This document shows, in pieces, positions 1 through 11,090 of a stretch of DNA of 64,000 nt. The notes beneath the pieces were generated by a model. The model searched no databases, had not been told where the DNA came from, and was given only the letters and a program-made list of their open reading frames with translations. Positions within the stretch are counted from its first letter, which is position 1, and each line of letters begins with the position of its first letter. This stretch comes from Serinus canaria (taxonomy: Eukaryota > Chordata > Aves > Passeriformes > Fringillidae). The stretch is taken from positions 36,555,059 through 36,619,058 of the forward strand of contig NC_066313.1 in NCBI RefSeq assembly GCF_022539315.1. Reading direction: 5' to 3'. Position numbers and translations under genes: made by a program.

Positions 1-1059
1 TTAATCTACCTAATGCACATGGCATTGATTTTGTATGGTTCTTTCTTAATCGAATTTCAGCCTGATCCCATCTCAGATGCTCTAAAGAATGAACTGTAAA
101 AATGTCAAAGAAAGACAAGACAATGGAAGCCTCAGGGTATCTCAGTGGATCCCACCAACCCAGGCAACAACAGAGTACAGCTGGATGCTGGAGTTTGCTG
201 CTTTATGTAGCAGCTGTCTAGGCTGAGAAAAGTTAATAAAAACTGAAACTGCATAGAGTCATTGTCATGGACAATGGGTCAAAGGAGGTAAATCCACATG
301 TGGAGAGGTAAACTGGAAGAAAAATATGGGAATATGAACTGGAGGCTGTAATCCACGAACAGAATGGCTTCATAGGAGTTGGGTTATTATCCCCCATGCT
401 GGCAACACCTCAAGGACCTTGAGTCTGCTGGACTGGAACTACTAGGCATTTGGGCATTAAGTACAGGACAGAAGTGCTTTTTGTATTTATTTTACTTGCA
501 GCTAATTGCTTCCAAAACTTTGTCCAACCTTGATGAATGTTTTCTTTTTAAGCTTGCTGGGGGATGTTCGGAGGAGAGAGTCATATAAGGATGGGAAGTG
601 GTAAGCATTCATGAGAGTTACAGTAATTGTGTTTTTGCCATTTTCCTCTCTTCACACAAAGCAGAGCACTGTTAGTGGTATGAAATTTAGGGAAGCTTTG
701 CAAGGGCCAAGTATGGCTGAGTTTGTGAGATACCCCTGACAGCAAAGAGTCTCATGTTTGAAATCTCTGTGAGTTTCTGTGGTGACGCTGGGTGGTATCA
801 TGATGGCAGTGGTGGCACTCTTCAGCGGTGACACTCTTCAGTGTCCTTCACTGCTCTCTCAGGAAGCTGTGGATCTATTGCCTGCCATGCCAAACCTGTT
901 AGCACAGAAAGGCTTCAATTTCAAACTTAGGGTCTCTGCAGCATAAAAGCAGGAGAAGCTGAGCACAACAATGGAAAGGTATCTCCAGATGTAGGCATTT
1001 GCCTGTCAGAGCTGCTGTGTGGAATGGATCCTGGGCTCCTTCAAACGCAAGGTGGCCTG

Positions 1060-1620
1060 CAGGGCAAGGGAGTGCATTCTGCCCCTCTGCTTTGCTCTGC
1101 TCTGGTGAGACCCCACCTGCAGTGCTGCATCCAGCTCTGGGGTCCCAGCACAGAAAAGATGTGCTAAATGGGTCCAGAGGAAGCCACAAAGATGATCAGA
1201 GGGATGGAGCATCTCCCCTATGGAGACAGTCCGAGAGACTAGGGGTTGTTCAGCCTGCAGAAGAGAAAGCTCCATGGAGTCCTCATTGCAGCCTTCAAAT
1301 ACCTAAGGGGGCTTATAAAAAGGAGGGAAGGGGACTTTTTGTATAAACAGATAGTGACAGGACAAGGGGCAGTATTTTTTAAATGAAAGAGGGTATTTTT
1401 AGATTAAATAACAAATCTTTACTCAAAGGTTGGTGAGGCACAGAAGCAGGTTGCCCTGGAAATTTGTGGATGCCCAGTGCCCTGGAAGTGTTCAAGGCCG
1501 GGTTAAATAGGGCCCTGAGCAACCTCACCTAGTAAGTGGCATCCCTATCCCTGGCAGGAGGCTTGTAACTAGATAATCTTTAAGGTCTCTTCCAAGCCCT
1601 TAGCATTCTATGATTCTATG
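1060..1620 (+). mobile_element. CR1 LINE 3' end, sense orientation
   Basis: The block follows the CR1 3' consensus: GTGAGACCCCACCTGCAGTGCTGCATCCAG, then CCAGAGGAAGCCACAAAGATGATCAGAGGG, GGGGTTGTTCAGCCTGCAGAAGAG, a GTGACAGGACAAGGGG stretch, and a final ATTCTATGATTCTATG 8-bp repeat. It is 5'-truncated, as CR1 copies usually are. Apparent open frames inside it are remnants. Confidence 0.95.
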
Positions 1621-3295
1621 GCCAGGAAGCAGGGTGATAACCTTGGCATGAGGGCATTGGGGTTTCACTCCTATCTGGGTCGTGCAGCAGGTCTGTGCCC
1701 CAGTACAAGTGCAGCATGTCAGCTTTGATCTGCCCCACACAGGGGGATGGACAGGTCCACAAACTAGGTCACCCCTAAATCTCTCAGGGGAGTATGTTTG
1801 AATCAGCATCCAGCAACTGTGCTTTAAGGAGAGCCCTGTTCTCCTGGCGCTGGGGTAATGATAGCTTTGGTGCCTCCCTTGCGTAAGCACAACCTCACAT
1901 GCTCCCACTCAAATCGCTGCTGTGTGAAAAACTCCCGTGGGTGACAGCCTGGGGCCATAGTCAATGGCAAAGCTTTTGATTTTTAAACCAGTTTTTTTTT
2001 TTTTTCCCTTTTCTAGACAGGTTATAATTAATATTTCATGGCAGTCTCTAGAGACACAGGAGAGAATTTCTGGACTTGGTTTAACAAAGTATATCAACAG
2101 GATGTCTGTGCATTGGAAGGTTAGTGTGCCCAGGTGTTCACTAACACTAGCACAAAACATAAGGTTATGTGAAATCTTTCTGAGGAGGAGCAGAATCTCC
2201 ACCTTGCTGAGGATGGATATTTTAAAAGAGATGAATAATCCCCCACAGGGAGCAGAAACCTCAAACCCATATCTAGAGTGCAGGGCTGGCAGTCAAGGCA
2301 GTTGCCTTGGTACAATTCTGAGTCTGGTGGCTTCTTGCTGAGCTTGCTGCAGTAATGCACAGTGGCACCAGTGGAGCTTCTCACCTTGTGCATACCATAC
2401 TGTAAGTAAATTGGAGCAGCACCTTGTTTTCACCTCAGCAGCTCACTTGGCTGTGAGGGTTACTCTGCTGCAGGATATTTTGGTCATGCCAGTAAATATC
2501 TTCCTTTCAGTAGTGCCAGGTGTTTCCACTCACAGCAGCTCCCACAACCACTTTGGAAAGGTACTGTGAGTGTGGTTCCTGATGGATTGTAGCTGACCCT
2601 GGTAAGATGCTGCACAGCTGCTGAAGGAAGTATAAAATGACAGCCATCTGTAAACCATTACTGTGGAATCCTCCTGAATCTTTAATTCAGCTCACATCTT
2701 AATGATCCATCTCACTGGGGCATGTTCTCAGTCCATCAGATTTTAGGCTAGAGTCCAAACTCGCTATTTATCTGGGTTTCTTGTCTTCCAAGCCATTAAG
2801 AATTTATGCAGACAAGGTATTGGGGGATTTTCTGTACTCATCTGTGGCTTGAATCTTTTGGGAGGTTTTAGACAAAATTCAAATTTAAATTTAACAGGTT
2901 TTAGACAAAATTCCAATAGTCTGTCTGACACCTCTATTTTCCTTTCTGGTTTTTGTTAAGTAGTGGCTATGTAAATTTTTCTTAGTGAATACTTAAGGGC
3001 TGTTGCTTTACTTTGCTTACCTGTTACTGCCCTACCAGGTTGTAAAGAAGGGATGTCTCACACATTCCCAGGCTGAGGCATCCACTGCAGTGGGGAGAGA
3101 CGTGCAAAAACTTGCAGTATGAAGGAAAGCTTTGTAAAGCATATAAGGAATGGTACAGAACTGATATTACTGCCTCACTGCTGTGGCAGTTGCACTGCTT
3201 TCAGTAATTTGTGTTTTCAGATATTTGATGTGCTCCCCAGGGATGGATGATTATGCTAAACCCCTTGCTGTGTAATGGAAACAGGTCTGCTCACC

Positions 3296-3319
3296 TTTTT
3301 TTTTTTTTTTTTTTTTTTT
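3296..3319. repeat. Poly-T tract, 24 bases
   Basis: An uninterrupted T run followed by AAATC. On the minus strand it is a poly-A run about 380 nt beyond the SLC5A7-like stop codon. No adjoining recognisable retroposed sequence was seen. Confidence 0.95.
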
Positions 3320-3580
3320 AAATCAAGAATATCCAATCTATCAGACATTAATTTCTTTTCCTTGTGGTCAGAAAAGTAGGTGACTTGGGAACACCCTAAG
3401 TGTTGGAGCAGGATTATAGCTTTGCTTTCAGGTGGAATGCCAGGGGCACCTCAGAGCAACCATTGCTGGGGCCCAAGGTGTTCCGTGGTCACCACCACAA
3501 GATTGTGCTCCATCACCATGTGGCTTTAATCACTGCTGACTTCAAACTCACATATTCTCCTTGGATGAACAGAATGCCTC

Positions 3581-3586
3581 TTTATT
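3581..3586 (-). promoter_or_regulatory. Candidate polyadenylation signal of the SLC5A7-like gene
   Basis: TTTATT on the plus strand reads AATAAA on the minus strand, about 112 nt after the stop codon at 3698. It is the first perfect hexamer downstream of the gene, so a short 3' UTR is likely. Confidence 0.5.
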
Positions 3587-3697
3587 TCTTGGTGAGGAAT
3601 TTAAATAAATCATTAGTGGAGAAAGCAGGGAGCGATGCTGTCTGTGCCATGCTCTAACTGCTGAACATGCTTTGGCCTTTCAAATGAAACCCCATAT

Positions 3698-6600
3698 TTA
3701 ATCCTGGTTCTCTTCTAGTGCAGTGGCTGGCAAACGCTCCTGTTTCTCCACCTGCTGCAAGGGGACAAGGATGGCGGTTCCCCCTGTGATATTGCAAACA
3801 TCCCAGCTGCGAGGAAGGAGGTTGTTCTGAAACAAAGCCTTGGCCAGGTGTGAAACAGCAAGGATTGTGCCCAAGGTAAGAAGCACAGTGAATGTTTTAA
3901 AGGGGAAGAGCTGGCTGTAGGTCCCATTCACCAGGGAGCAGGCTGGGTAGCGGATGACAGGGGGGATGCTCAGGGCAGGCTCCCCTGCCAGCAGCCTCAG
4001 CAGGAGCCCAACCAAAAAGCCAGCAGCTGATCCATAGGTGTTTGTGCTGGGTGCAAAGAGGGCACAGCAGAGCTGAGGGAAGAGGAGGGCGTACACCAGC
4101 TCCCCACTGAGGAACCAGAGGTCGTAGACAGAGCTGGAATAAAAAGCCAGACCAGCAGCCCCGGCCCCAAACACCAACATGGAGGTCCTCATGGCCCACA
4201 ACACCTCTGTCTCTGAAGCCTGTAAAGCAGAGATTGCAGCATTAGAGACACAGTATTTTGGCAGGATGTCCAACACTGCCCTGCCCTGGGCTGGTTCTCC
4301 CCAAGCCCTTAAAGCTTTCAGGCACCACTTGCTACCAGCCAGGCAAGGCAGGTACCCCTGGAGGGGCCTCTGATTTTAAGGGTTATGGTTTTATGCTGTT
4401 TCCATTAATACCTTAGTCCAAATTTCATACTAGTCTTGTTAGAATGAGCAAAGCTCACCAGTATGGGTTTTGGTACCCTTACCAAGGATATGAACACCCC
4501 TGGCTTATGTCTCCAGAAACCAGTTCAGCAGCTGAAGGACACACACCTCCAGTCAGAGACTGGTTTAGAAATAGCCTTGAAACAAGACTGTCTTTCCTGA
4601 CACCAAAACTACTGAATGCTGCAAGCAGGTACCTTTTTCCTCAGGATTTTCCTGTAGATATTGTGAGCGAACATGGAGCCAGTGGAGAGAAGAGCTGAAT
4701 CTGCAGAAGACATTGCAGCAGCAGCGATGGCTCCCAAACCAGTAATGGAGATATATGCTGGGCAGAGATGTTGTAAAACAAGTGGGAGGATCATTGTTGA
4801 CTCCCCTCTCTCAAATGGACTAGGAAGACCATAGCTTGTCTGATTCCAGTCTTTAAAACAAAACAAAACAAGGAAAAGTCACAACAAATCCTTTCTGAAC
4901 GTTTTTGCTGGCTTTGAAATTCTTTTCACGGGGGTCAGTCATAAAGGGATAAGAACTGAGATCCACTCAGTATTTTAGGACTTAGATTGATTTTTTTTTT
5001 TTGGGTTCTTTTGTGAACTTTTGTGATTCCCTTTAGCACGCTGCAGCTCCCACTAGATCAAAAATTTCTCTTTCCCTCAGCAGCATCTATAGAAATGGGT
5101 GTGCTTTGTGTGATTCCAGAACTGACTCAATTAAAGGTCAACCTCTAGACACTGCTCATGAGGAGAAGAGAATTGGATGAAGTCATTACTTCAGCTGGTT
5201 TCCTTAAATGTTCAGTGATCTGGCTGCCCTTTTACCCTTGCTCACAGCCAACACAGGACTGATTCCCTGCATGGAGACTGTGAGTTTACAGGACTGAACT
5301 TCTTGATTCCTTCAAGCAAGAACCTTATTAACAATCTGTAGTAAGATTGTGTCTTACATGTCTAAGGCATGAACAGAAAGAAACATAAAATTTCTTCTAA
5401 AATAGGATTATACAAGTCTTTAGAGAGTGTGCCTTCATCTTTCCTCAGCAAAAAGTCTGGGAGAAGTAATTTCATCATAAGGAAATAGCTTTAAACAGGT
5501 CTTGGGGCTGTTTAAACATCTGTAAGCAGTTATGCAGTGTACCTCAGAGGGCTCCACATTTTCTGGACAGATCACCTATCTTAGTGTTGAGGATCATGGG
5601 ATGGGGTAATCTGAAGCCTCTATCAGGACTTCTTTGGATCCTGTTTTAATCACCTTTGCCAAAACCACATTGGTTACTCAGAGACAAATGATTTGTTTTA
5701 CCTGTTGATGCTGCAACTGCCCCGATGAGCACGGAGGGGATGGCCATAGCAAAGCACCCGAGTCCAGAGAGGTAGGAGATGAGCCTCGCCTGTCCTGTCG
5801 AGGCAGCAGAGAGCACCCTTTGGAAGTAAGTCTGCCACGGGATGCTCCCAAGCACCTGAAACATTCATTGGTTACCAGTGGTACTCACCAGGCTGCTGTA
5901 GGGCATCATCCATAATAAATTCTAATTTCAAATAATCAAATTCTCATTTCAAGTGCATAAATGTTGCCCAGCTCTAACTCTTGAGGATAATATTTCTGAT
6001 AGTTGAGAATTCCCTGTTTCCTTTGTTTTCAGCCATTTCACATTGGATGTGAAATTTTAATGAAAACAGGTTAATGGTTTGGCAGATGGAGAAAGCTGAA
6101 AAATGGTTGTTTGGAATTGTGAATCAGGCACGGAGGAAGTGAAAAGGAAGTCTTTCAGGAATGCAGCTTTTGTAAATAAATCTACACAGAACAAGACGAG
6201 TGGGGATTAAAGCATCATATAGTCAACCTCGGACACTTAGATATTCAGCTTTTAAAATGAAAAATAATACCATAATTTTCTCTTTCTTAGTAAACAAAAT
6301 TAATCAGTTAAAATCTGAAGATTCTTCCACACCAGACAAACTTCTATGTGTCCCTATTATCAGTTTAGTAAGAGCAGAACAATCTCCTGGAGTCTTGGCT
6401 ATATTGGTAACTCAAAAGTTGTGTTGTGCAGTGGAGCCAATCACACTGCGCTTGCTGATCTCTGGCAGTCATGTCATTTTAATTTTTTTTTTTCCAAATA
6501 GGGGGAATTTTACATATTTATGTTAAAAGCACACTACTGAGGCTGCAAGACCAGTGTCTCAAAAGGTCGGAAATTACTAATTTATGTGCCAGGAGAGAAA

Positions 6601-9600
6601 CTGGCTGCCTGGATGGTCTCACCAGGAGGTATGTTTCTCCATGTGGGTAAAGGATGGAGTGGCCCTACTGCATCTTTTCATCCCACAGCTGAGCCCTGGG
6701 TCTCCCCACTCCATTTAGGTTGATGCAGGGGGTGCTGAGGGACAGTTTTACACCTCCAGCCCGTGTCAACTGGCCATGCAGTGCAGGGCTCCTGGCTGGT
6801 GGGACTCGGAAACTTTCCAGAAAGTCCCTGCACAATTTCTCCTCCCAACCACTTGTCCAAGAAGTACTCCATACCAAGTAGAAGAAGTCATCCAGCCACC
6901 TTCCAAGATACTGTTTTTCTATCTTCCCAATCCAAGGGTCTTGGTAAGATTGATGGGTTGCAGTGTAATAAATACTTTCCGTTGCAGAATTCACCAGGGC
7001 AAAGGGGATACAGATCCACTAGGACAGAAAAGGAAGTTGTTAATCATTTTCCCAGTGTCCTTGTTCTTGGAGAACAGATACTTAAGGTAGACATAGAACA
7101 TTGAGTTACATAAGATTAAGCCTAGACTTAGTCTTCCTTTCTCCCCCTTCCTTACTCTAAATATATATGTTTCTGGCTCATGGCATCATCAAGACCATGA
7201 GTCTGTAATTCAGGTTAATTGGTACTTTCTGTAGACAGATCTCTCTCCATCCAAGATGGTTTTAGACAGGTTCTGCAAACTTCACTTTAATGCAGACCTT
7301 TTTGTGTTCACCCAGCAAGGCCAGTGGCTTGTGTGAACACTGTCTGAAATGCATAAGGTACAAAGACTTACAAAGACTAATATTTTTCAGGAAACATGTT
7401 CTCCTAAAGGGGAACTGCAGGTCAAGGAAGTTATTTTTCGTCTCAGACACGCTGAAAAGAAGAGCAGGGCTTTTCCCTTTTCCCTTTAGTTAGAAAACTA
7501 CCAAAGAAATGCACAGCACTTGCCAGGCTGAGGGTAATGAAAACCATCTGGATGACATCAGTGTAGGCAACAGAGTAGAGGCCTCCCAGCAGAGTGTAAA
7601 GTATAACAGTACAGGCCGAGATGGTGATAGCCAAAGAGCCGCCAATATCCAAGATGACCCTCATTGTTGCTCCTGCAGACAAGGACAGCAGTCAAGTATA
7701 CATGTACAGAACAGAGGATAAATAAGGTTATGTTATTCCCCTGGTGCCAGTACAACATAGTGTATGAAAAATGCAGTCTACAGAGAGCGTGCACAGTGGG
7801 AGCTCGAGAGAGCCTGTGATTCCTTCCTGCCCTTACTGCTTCACCTTCCTGCATGGCTGTTGCCAAGGCACTTTGCCTTTTTACATCTGCTCTCCTACAG
7901 GCAAGAGGAAGGTACAAACTGATATTGGAAGAATTCTCTATTATAATCTAATGAATATATAGCACTATTTGTTTTGAACCTGAAAATATATTTTCTAAAA
8001 ATGAGAAATGTGTGTTCCTCTCACAAAAGGAGACAGGAAGCACAGCTTTCCACAATTCCCAAAGGTGTACTACACTCTGTCAGTCCACGTGTCCTTTAAC
8101 AAATATCACAGGAAAGCAAGTATTTACCCAGGGATGCCAGGATGGCTGCAAACCAGAACACCTCTCCTAGCAGTGGTGGAATGAAAAGTAAGGTTCCCAT
8201 CATGTTCCCATAAGTTTCTTGAAGGGGGTCCATCACAGTCACATAATTTTTTGATCTCATTGGATTTACAAAGAAGAAACCACCTATCAGAAAGAAATGA
8301 CATTGCGGTAGAATTTTGTATATTTTATATTCCAGGAAAAAAAGAGGTTAGAGTAATGTGGTATATGTGTATCAGACCCAACTAGTGAATTAATGCATAA
8401 TGGACCCTGCCAACCAGACACCAGCGTTTAAATTCACTTGCTAAATGTAGGGTTTCATCCATTTGAGAGTTCCCATCTTATACAGGATATCTGCTTACAG
8501 CTTATACATATGACTGTCCACTATTGGCACATCTAGATCTTTCTGGAGTGGCTACTGGGGGTCACTCCCTGTGGCACCCCAGATGACACAAAATACCTGT
8601 GTGACTGTAACAGGGACTTAGCTCAGTGGATACCCATATATAATCTCCTTTGCATCCTCAAAGACCTACCAATCTGAGACATAAGCTTTTCTGAAAAGCA
8701 TCCCATGGAAGATGACAGTAGCCAGAGTGAGGCATTGAAGTCTCATATTTGGCTAAAAAGGAGGCAAAGTTTTGTCCTTGGTCATGTGATGCAACCTGTT
8801 GATATGTGGTCCTTTTCTGATTACATTTTTCATTTTGGTGGCTTCATTGTCTCTTCCCAGAACTATATTGTTTTAATCTGCACATTGAGCAGAGTCCCAC
8901 CCACCTTCATCTAAATATTGGACCTCAGATGTGCAGCCATCTCATTAAAAGCAAAGAATATATATTGTGTCTAACCCTGAAGCCAGCAGGACTGCTTGTC
9001 TGGGCACTACTGACCTGAGCAAAGATTGCAGGATCAGACCTGCACTCCTCAGTTTCATTAGTAGGAATTACTCACATAAGCAGTCCTGGCAATATATTTC
9101 CAAGCTTGATTCATATTCACGTCAGTTGGACTCTTTTCTTTGACTTGAGAATAAAGGTTATTGTTCTTTTAGAAATTCATGTGTAAGGTCTGCACAGGTC
9201 TCCTTGCTTTCATCATCCTGTGTCCCTAGGAGAGTTATAGTATAACACAGTGTGGCCTAAAAGCAACTTTGGTCTTGGCAAGAGACCTGAACCTCAACAT
9301 GAGTCCAGTAATTCTCAGAGTTAGAAATGGCAACTCAGGTATAGAACACTGCACACTTAGCTTAGTTTCAAAAAAAAAAAAAAAAAAAAAGACAAGCTAC
9401 AAAATGGCATAAGCTGGATACAGGACACATTCATTGAGACGAGACTACTTAGAAGAATGCATTTTAGTGGAAAATCAAGATATAGTCTGTGAATTAGAGA
9501 CCATGTGGAAAAAGCAATATGCACAAAAAAGCAATAGACACATTCTTCTAAATCTTCATATAAGATTTTTGTCCCATAAATTACTACAAGTAGGAAAACT

Positions 9601-11090
9601 CTACTCTAGCTCCAAGCTATCCTAACTTATGTTTCAGTTCAGAGGACAGCATTATAAATGCTTATTCTCAATATATGGGAGACTGAAAAAACAAAATCAC
9701 ATTTAAAATGTACCCTATATTCTGTCACATATCTTAATATACTCCTATAAAATATTTTTAAAGCTTATGTGTCCTAATCACATGAATTATTTACCAATAA
9801 CAAGGGACAAGGCAAATCCCACAGGTGCCTGGACCCACAGTAATCCTTTTGAAGGCAGGTAGACAATTTCAGCTGTGCTGTTGATATATGCTCCTCCAAC
9901 CCAGGTGGCTGTAATCATGGAAGATAAAAGGTCAGAACTGAGAGACATATTCCCAACTAGCCCTGCAAAACACTCTGAGAACTTGTAAACATTTTTCTCA
10001 TACAAATATTTCATCACACCTCTATTTTCTTTGCAAAGTTTTCTGCCATAGGGAGATGTGCTAACTATAGATAATAGTATTAGAATCTCACTCTAAATAA
10101 TTTTGCAGCTTCAAGAATGAATATTTGTGTTTGCATGGAAAAGCTCAATGTTTAAATATTTAGAGGCATTTTGAATATAGTAATTTTTAATTACATTTTT
10201 TTTTCTCAGAGGAAGACTTTTGCTGGAGGAAACAGAATTGCCTTTGTAGAATTGCCCTCCTTCAAGAGCATCACTTACAGGATCTAAGAAAATAGAGATT
10301 AGGGAAAACAAATGCAAACAGGCAATGCAATCAGATAACAAACCTACAACAATGATTTAAGTGTCTTAGCCATGCAAATATCACTGGGGGATGCCTTTAC
10401 AAAAAACAGGTCTGGGAAGCAAATTTCAGATTATGCCGGGCAGCAAGGAGAGAAAAGGGAAGTTGAGGGAAACTCTCTTTTTAAGAGGGGACCAATGCTC
10501 ACCATGAGTGACAATTTATTTCACACAGAACCGGGCTTTTCTGTGAGTAAAATTCTTCTGTTATGGTGGATAACAGAAACTGGTTCACGATTAAGACCAC
10601 AGTCCTCCTTAATGAAAAGTGTTGTATTCTTTTGTAATTCTTAAATTAAACTCTTAACTCTTAACTAAACTCTTAAATGAATCTCTTTAATTTAAGAGAA
10701 TATACATAAACATTAGGTTCTTCTCAGTGTGAAGAGGTTTGTAAGAATCCAACCCAAAATGATTCATGAAACCATACTCCTTTAAAGTCACACATAGGCA
10801 AAATCTACCCTGACATTAAAGGAGTTCACTTCCTTTGAAAGAGAAGTCACCCAGATCTATGCAATACATGCATTTTAAGAAGAATTTTTAAAAGTCTTTT
10901 AAGAAAGCTTACCTGTTGCAGTAAACAATCCAATGAAAACATGTATATTCCTGCCTCCAACCATGGCCATCTCTGTTGGGTTCCTGTTCTGCTGATCCTT
11001 TCTGCTTTTCCAAGAAGCCCAAATTCCAGTAGCTAAAGTTAATGTAAAAAATACACTCAGAGATACTAAGCCTGGTATATTTAGAGCCAT
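3698..11090 (-). CDS. SLC5A7-like: High-affinity choline transporter-like sodium/solute symporter (SLC5A7 paralogue), complete, 8 coding exons
   Basis: Coding exons in transcription order are 11090-10913, 9908-9795, 8283-8128, 7672-7524, 7018-6875, 5855-5702, 4850-4633 and 4219-3698. They join in frame to 1635 nt (544 residues plus stop), with AG acceptors throughout, GT donors in six introns and a GC donor after 7524. Start ATG is at 11090 in context AAAATGG. The protein follows SLC5A7 from end to end: an N-terminal helix with [10 protein letters not shown], then [10 protein letters not shown], a [10 protein letters not shown] segment, [38 protein letters not shown], and the symporter signature [21 protein letters not shown]. 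Family members are multi-pass plasma-membrane proteins that import a small solute with sodium; SLC5A7 supplies choline for acetylcholine synthesis. Identity to human SLC5A7 looks like roughly half, too low for the orthologue, and the cytosolic C-tail is much shorter (human protein 580 residues). Substrate is therefore inferred. A noncoding first exon is possible because ATG follows GAGCAACAG. Confidence 0.93.
7523..7524 (-). other. GC splice donor of intron 4 in the SLC5A7-like gene
   Basis: On the minus strand the exon ends ...CTCAGCCTG at 7524 and the intron begins GCAAGTGCTG. The next exon begins TGGATCTGTATC at 7018 after TGTCCTAG. Joining CTG to TGG restores the family sequence (SLW-I-x-I/V-PFAL in human, [10 protein letters not shown] here) in phase 0. 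The only nearby GT, four bases further in, would shift the frame. The match of CTG|GCAAGT to U1 is strong apart from the C, as is usual for functional GC-AG introns. Confidence 0.85.
9370..9390. repeat. Poly-A tract, 21 bases
   Basis: An uninterrupted A run inside intron 2 (9794-8284) of the SLC5A7-like gene. No recognisable SINE or LINE body precedes it. Confidence 0.95.

Larger units (their letters stand above)
1..3580. other. Intergenic DNA beyond the 3' end of the SLC5A7-like gene
   Basis: Apart from the CR1 copy at 1060-1620 and the poly-T tract at 3296, I see no exon, RNA gene or regulatory motif here. Open frames are short, lack homology and overlap the CR1 remnant. Confidence 0.6.

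Noticed and set aside
999..1346. Plus- and minus-strand open frames of about 100 residues near 1 kb
   Set aside because: They lie in the CR1 3' region, mostly noncoding or decayed, and have no gene-like features.
7519..7524. GT donor four bases after the GC donor (CTGGCAA|GTGC) in the SLC5A7-like gene
   Set aside because: Splicing there to the TGG acceptor shifts the frame and destroys the conserved WI...PFAL segment.
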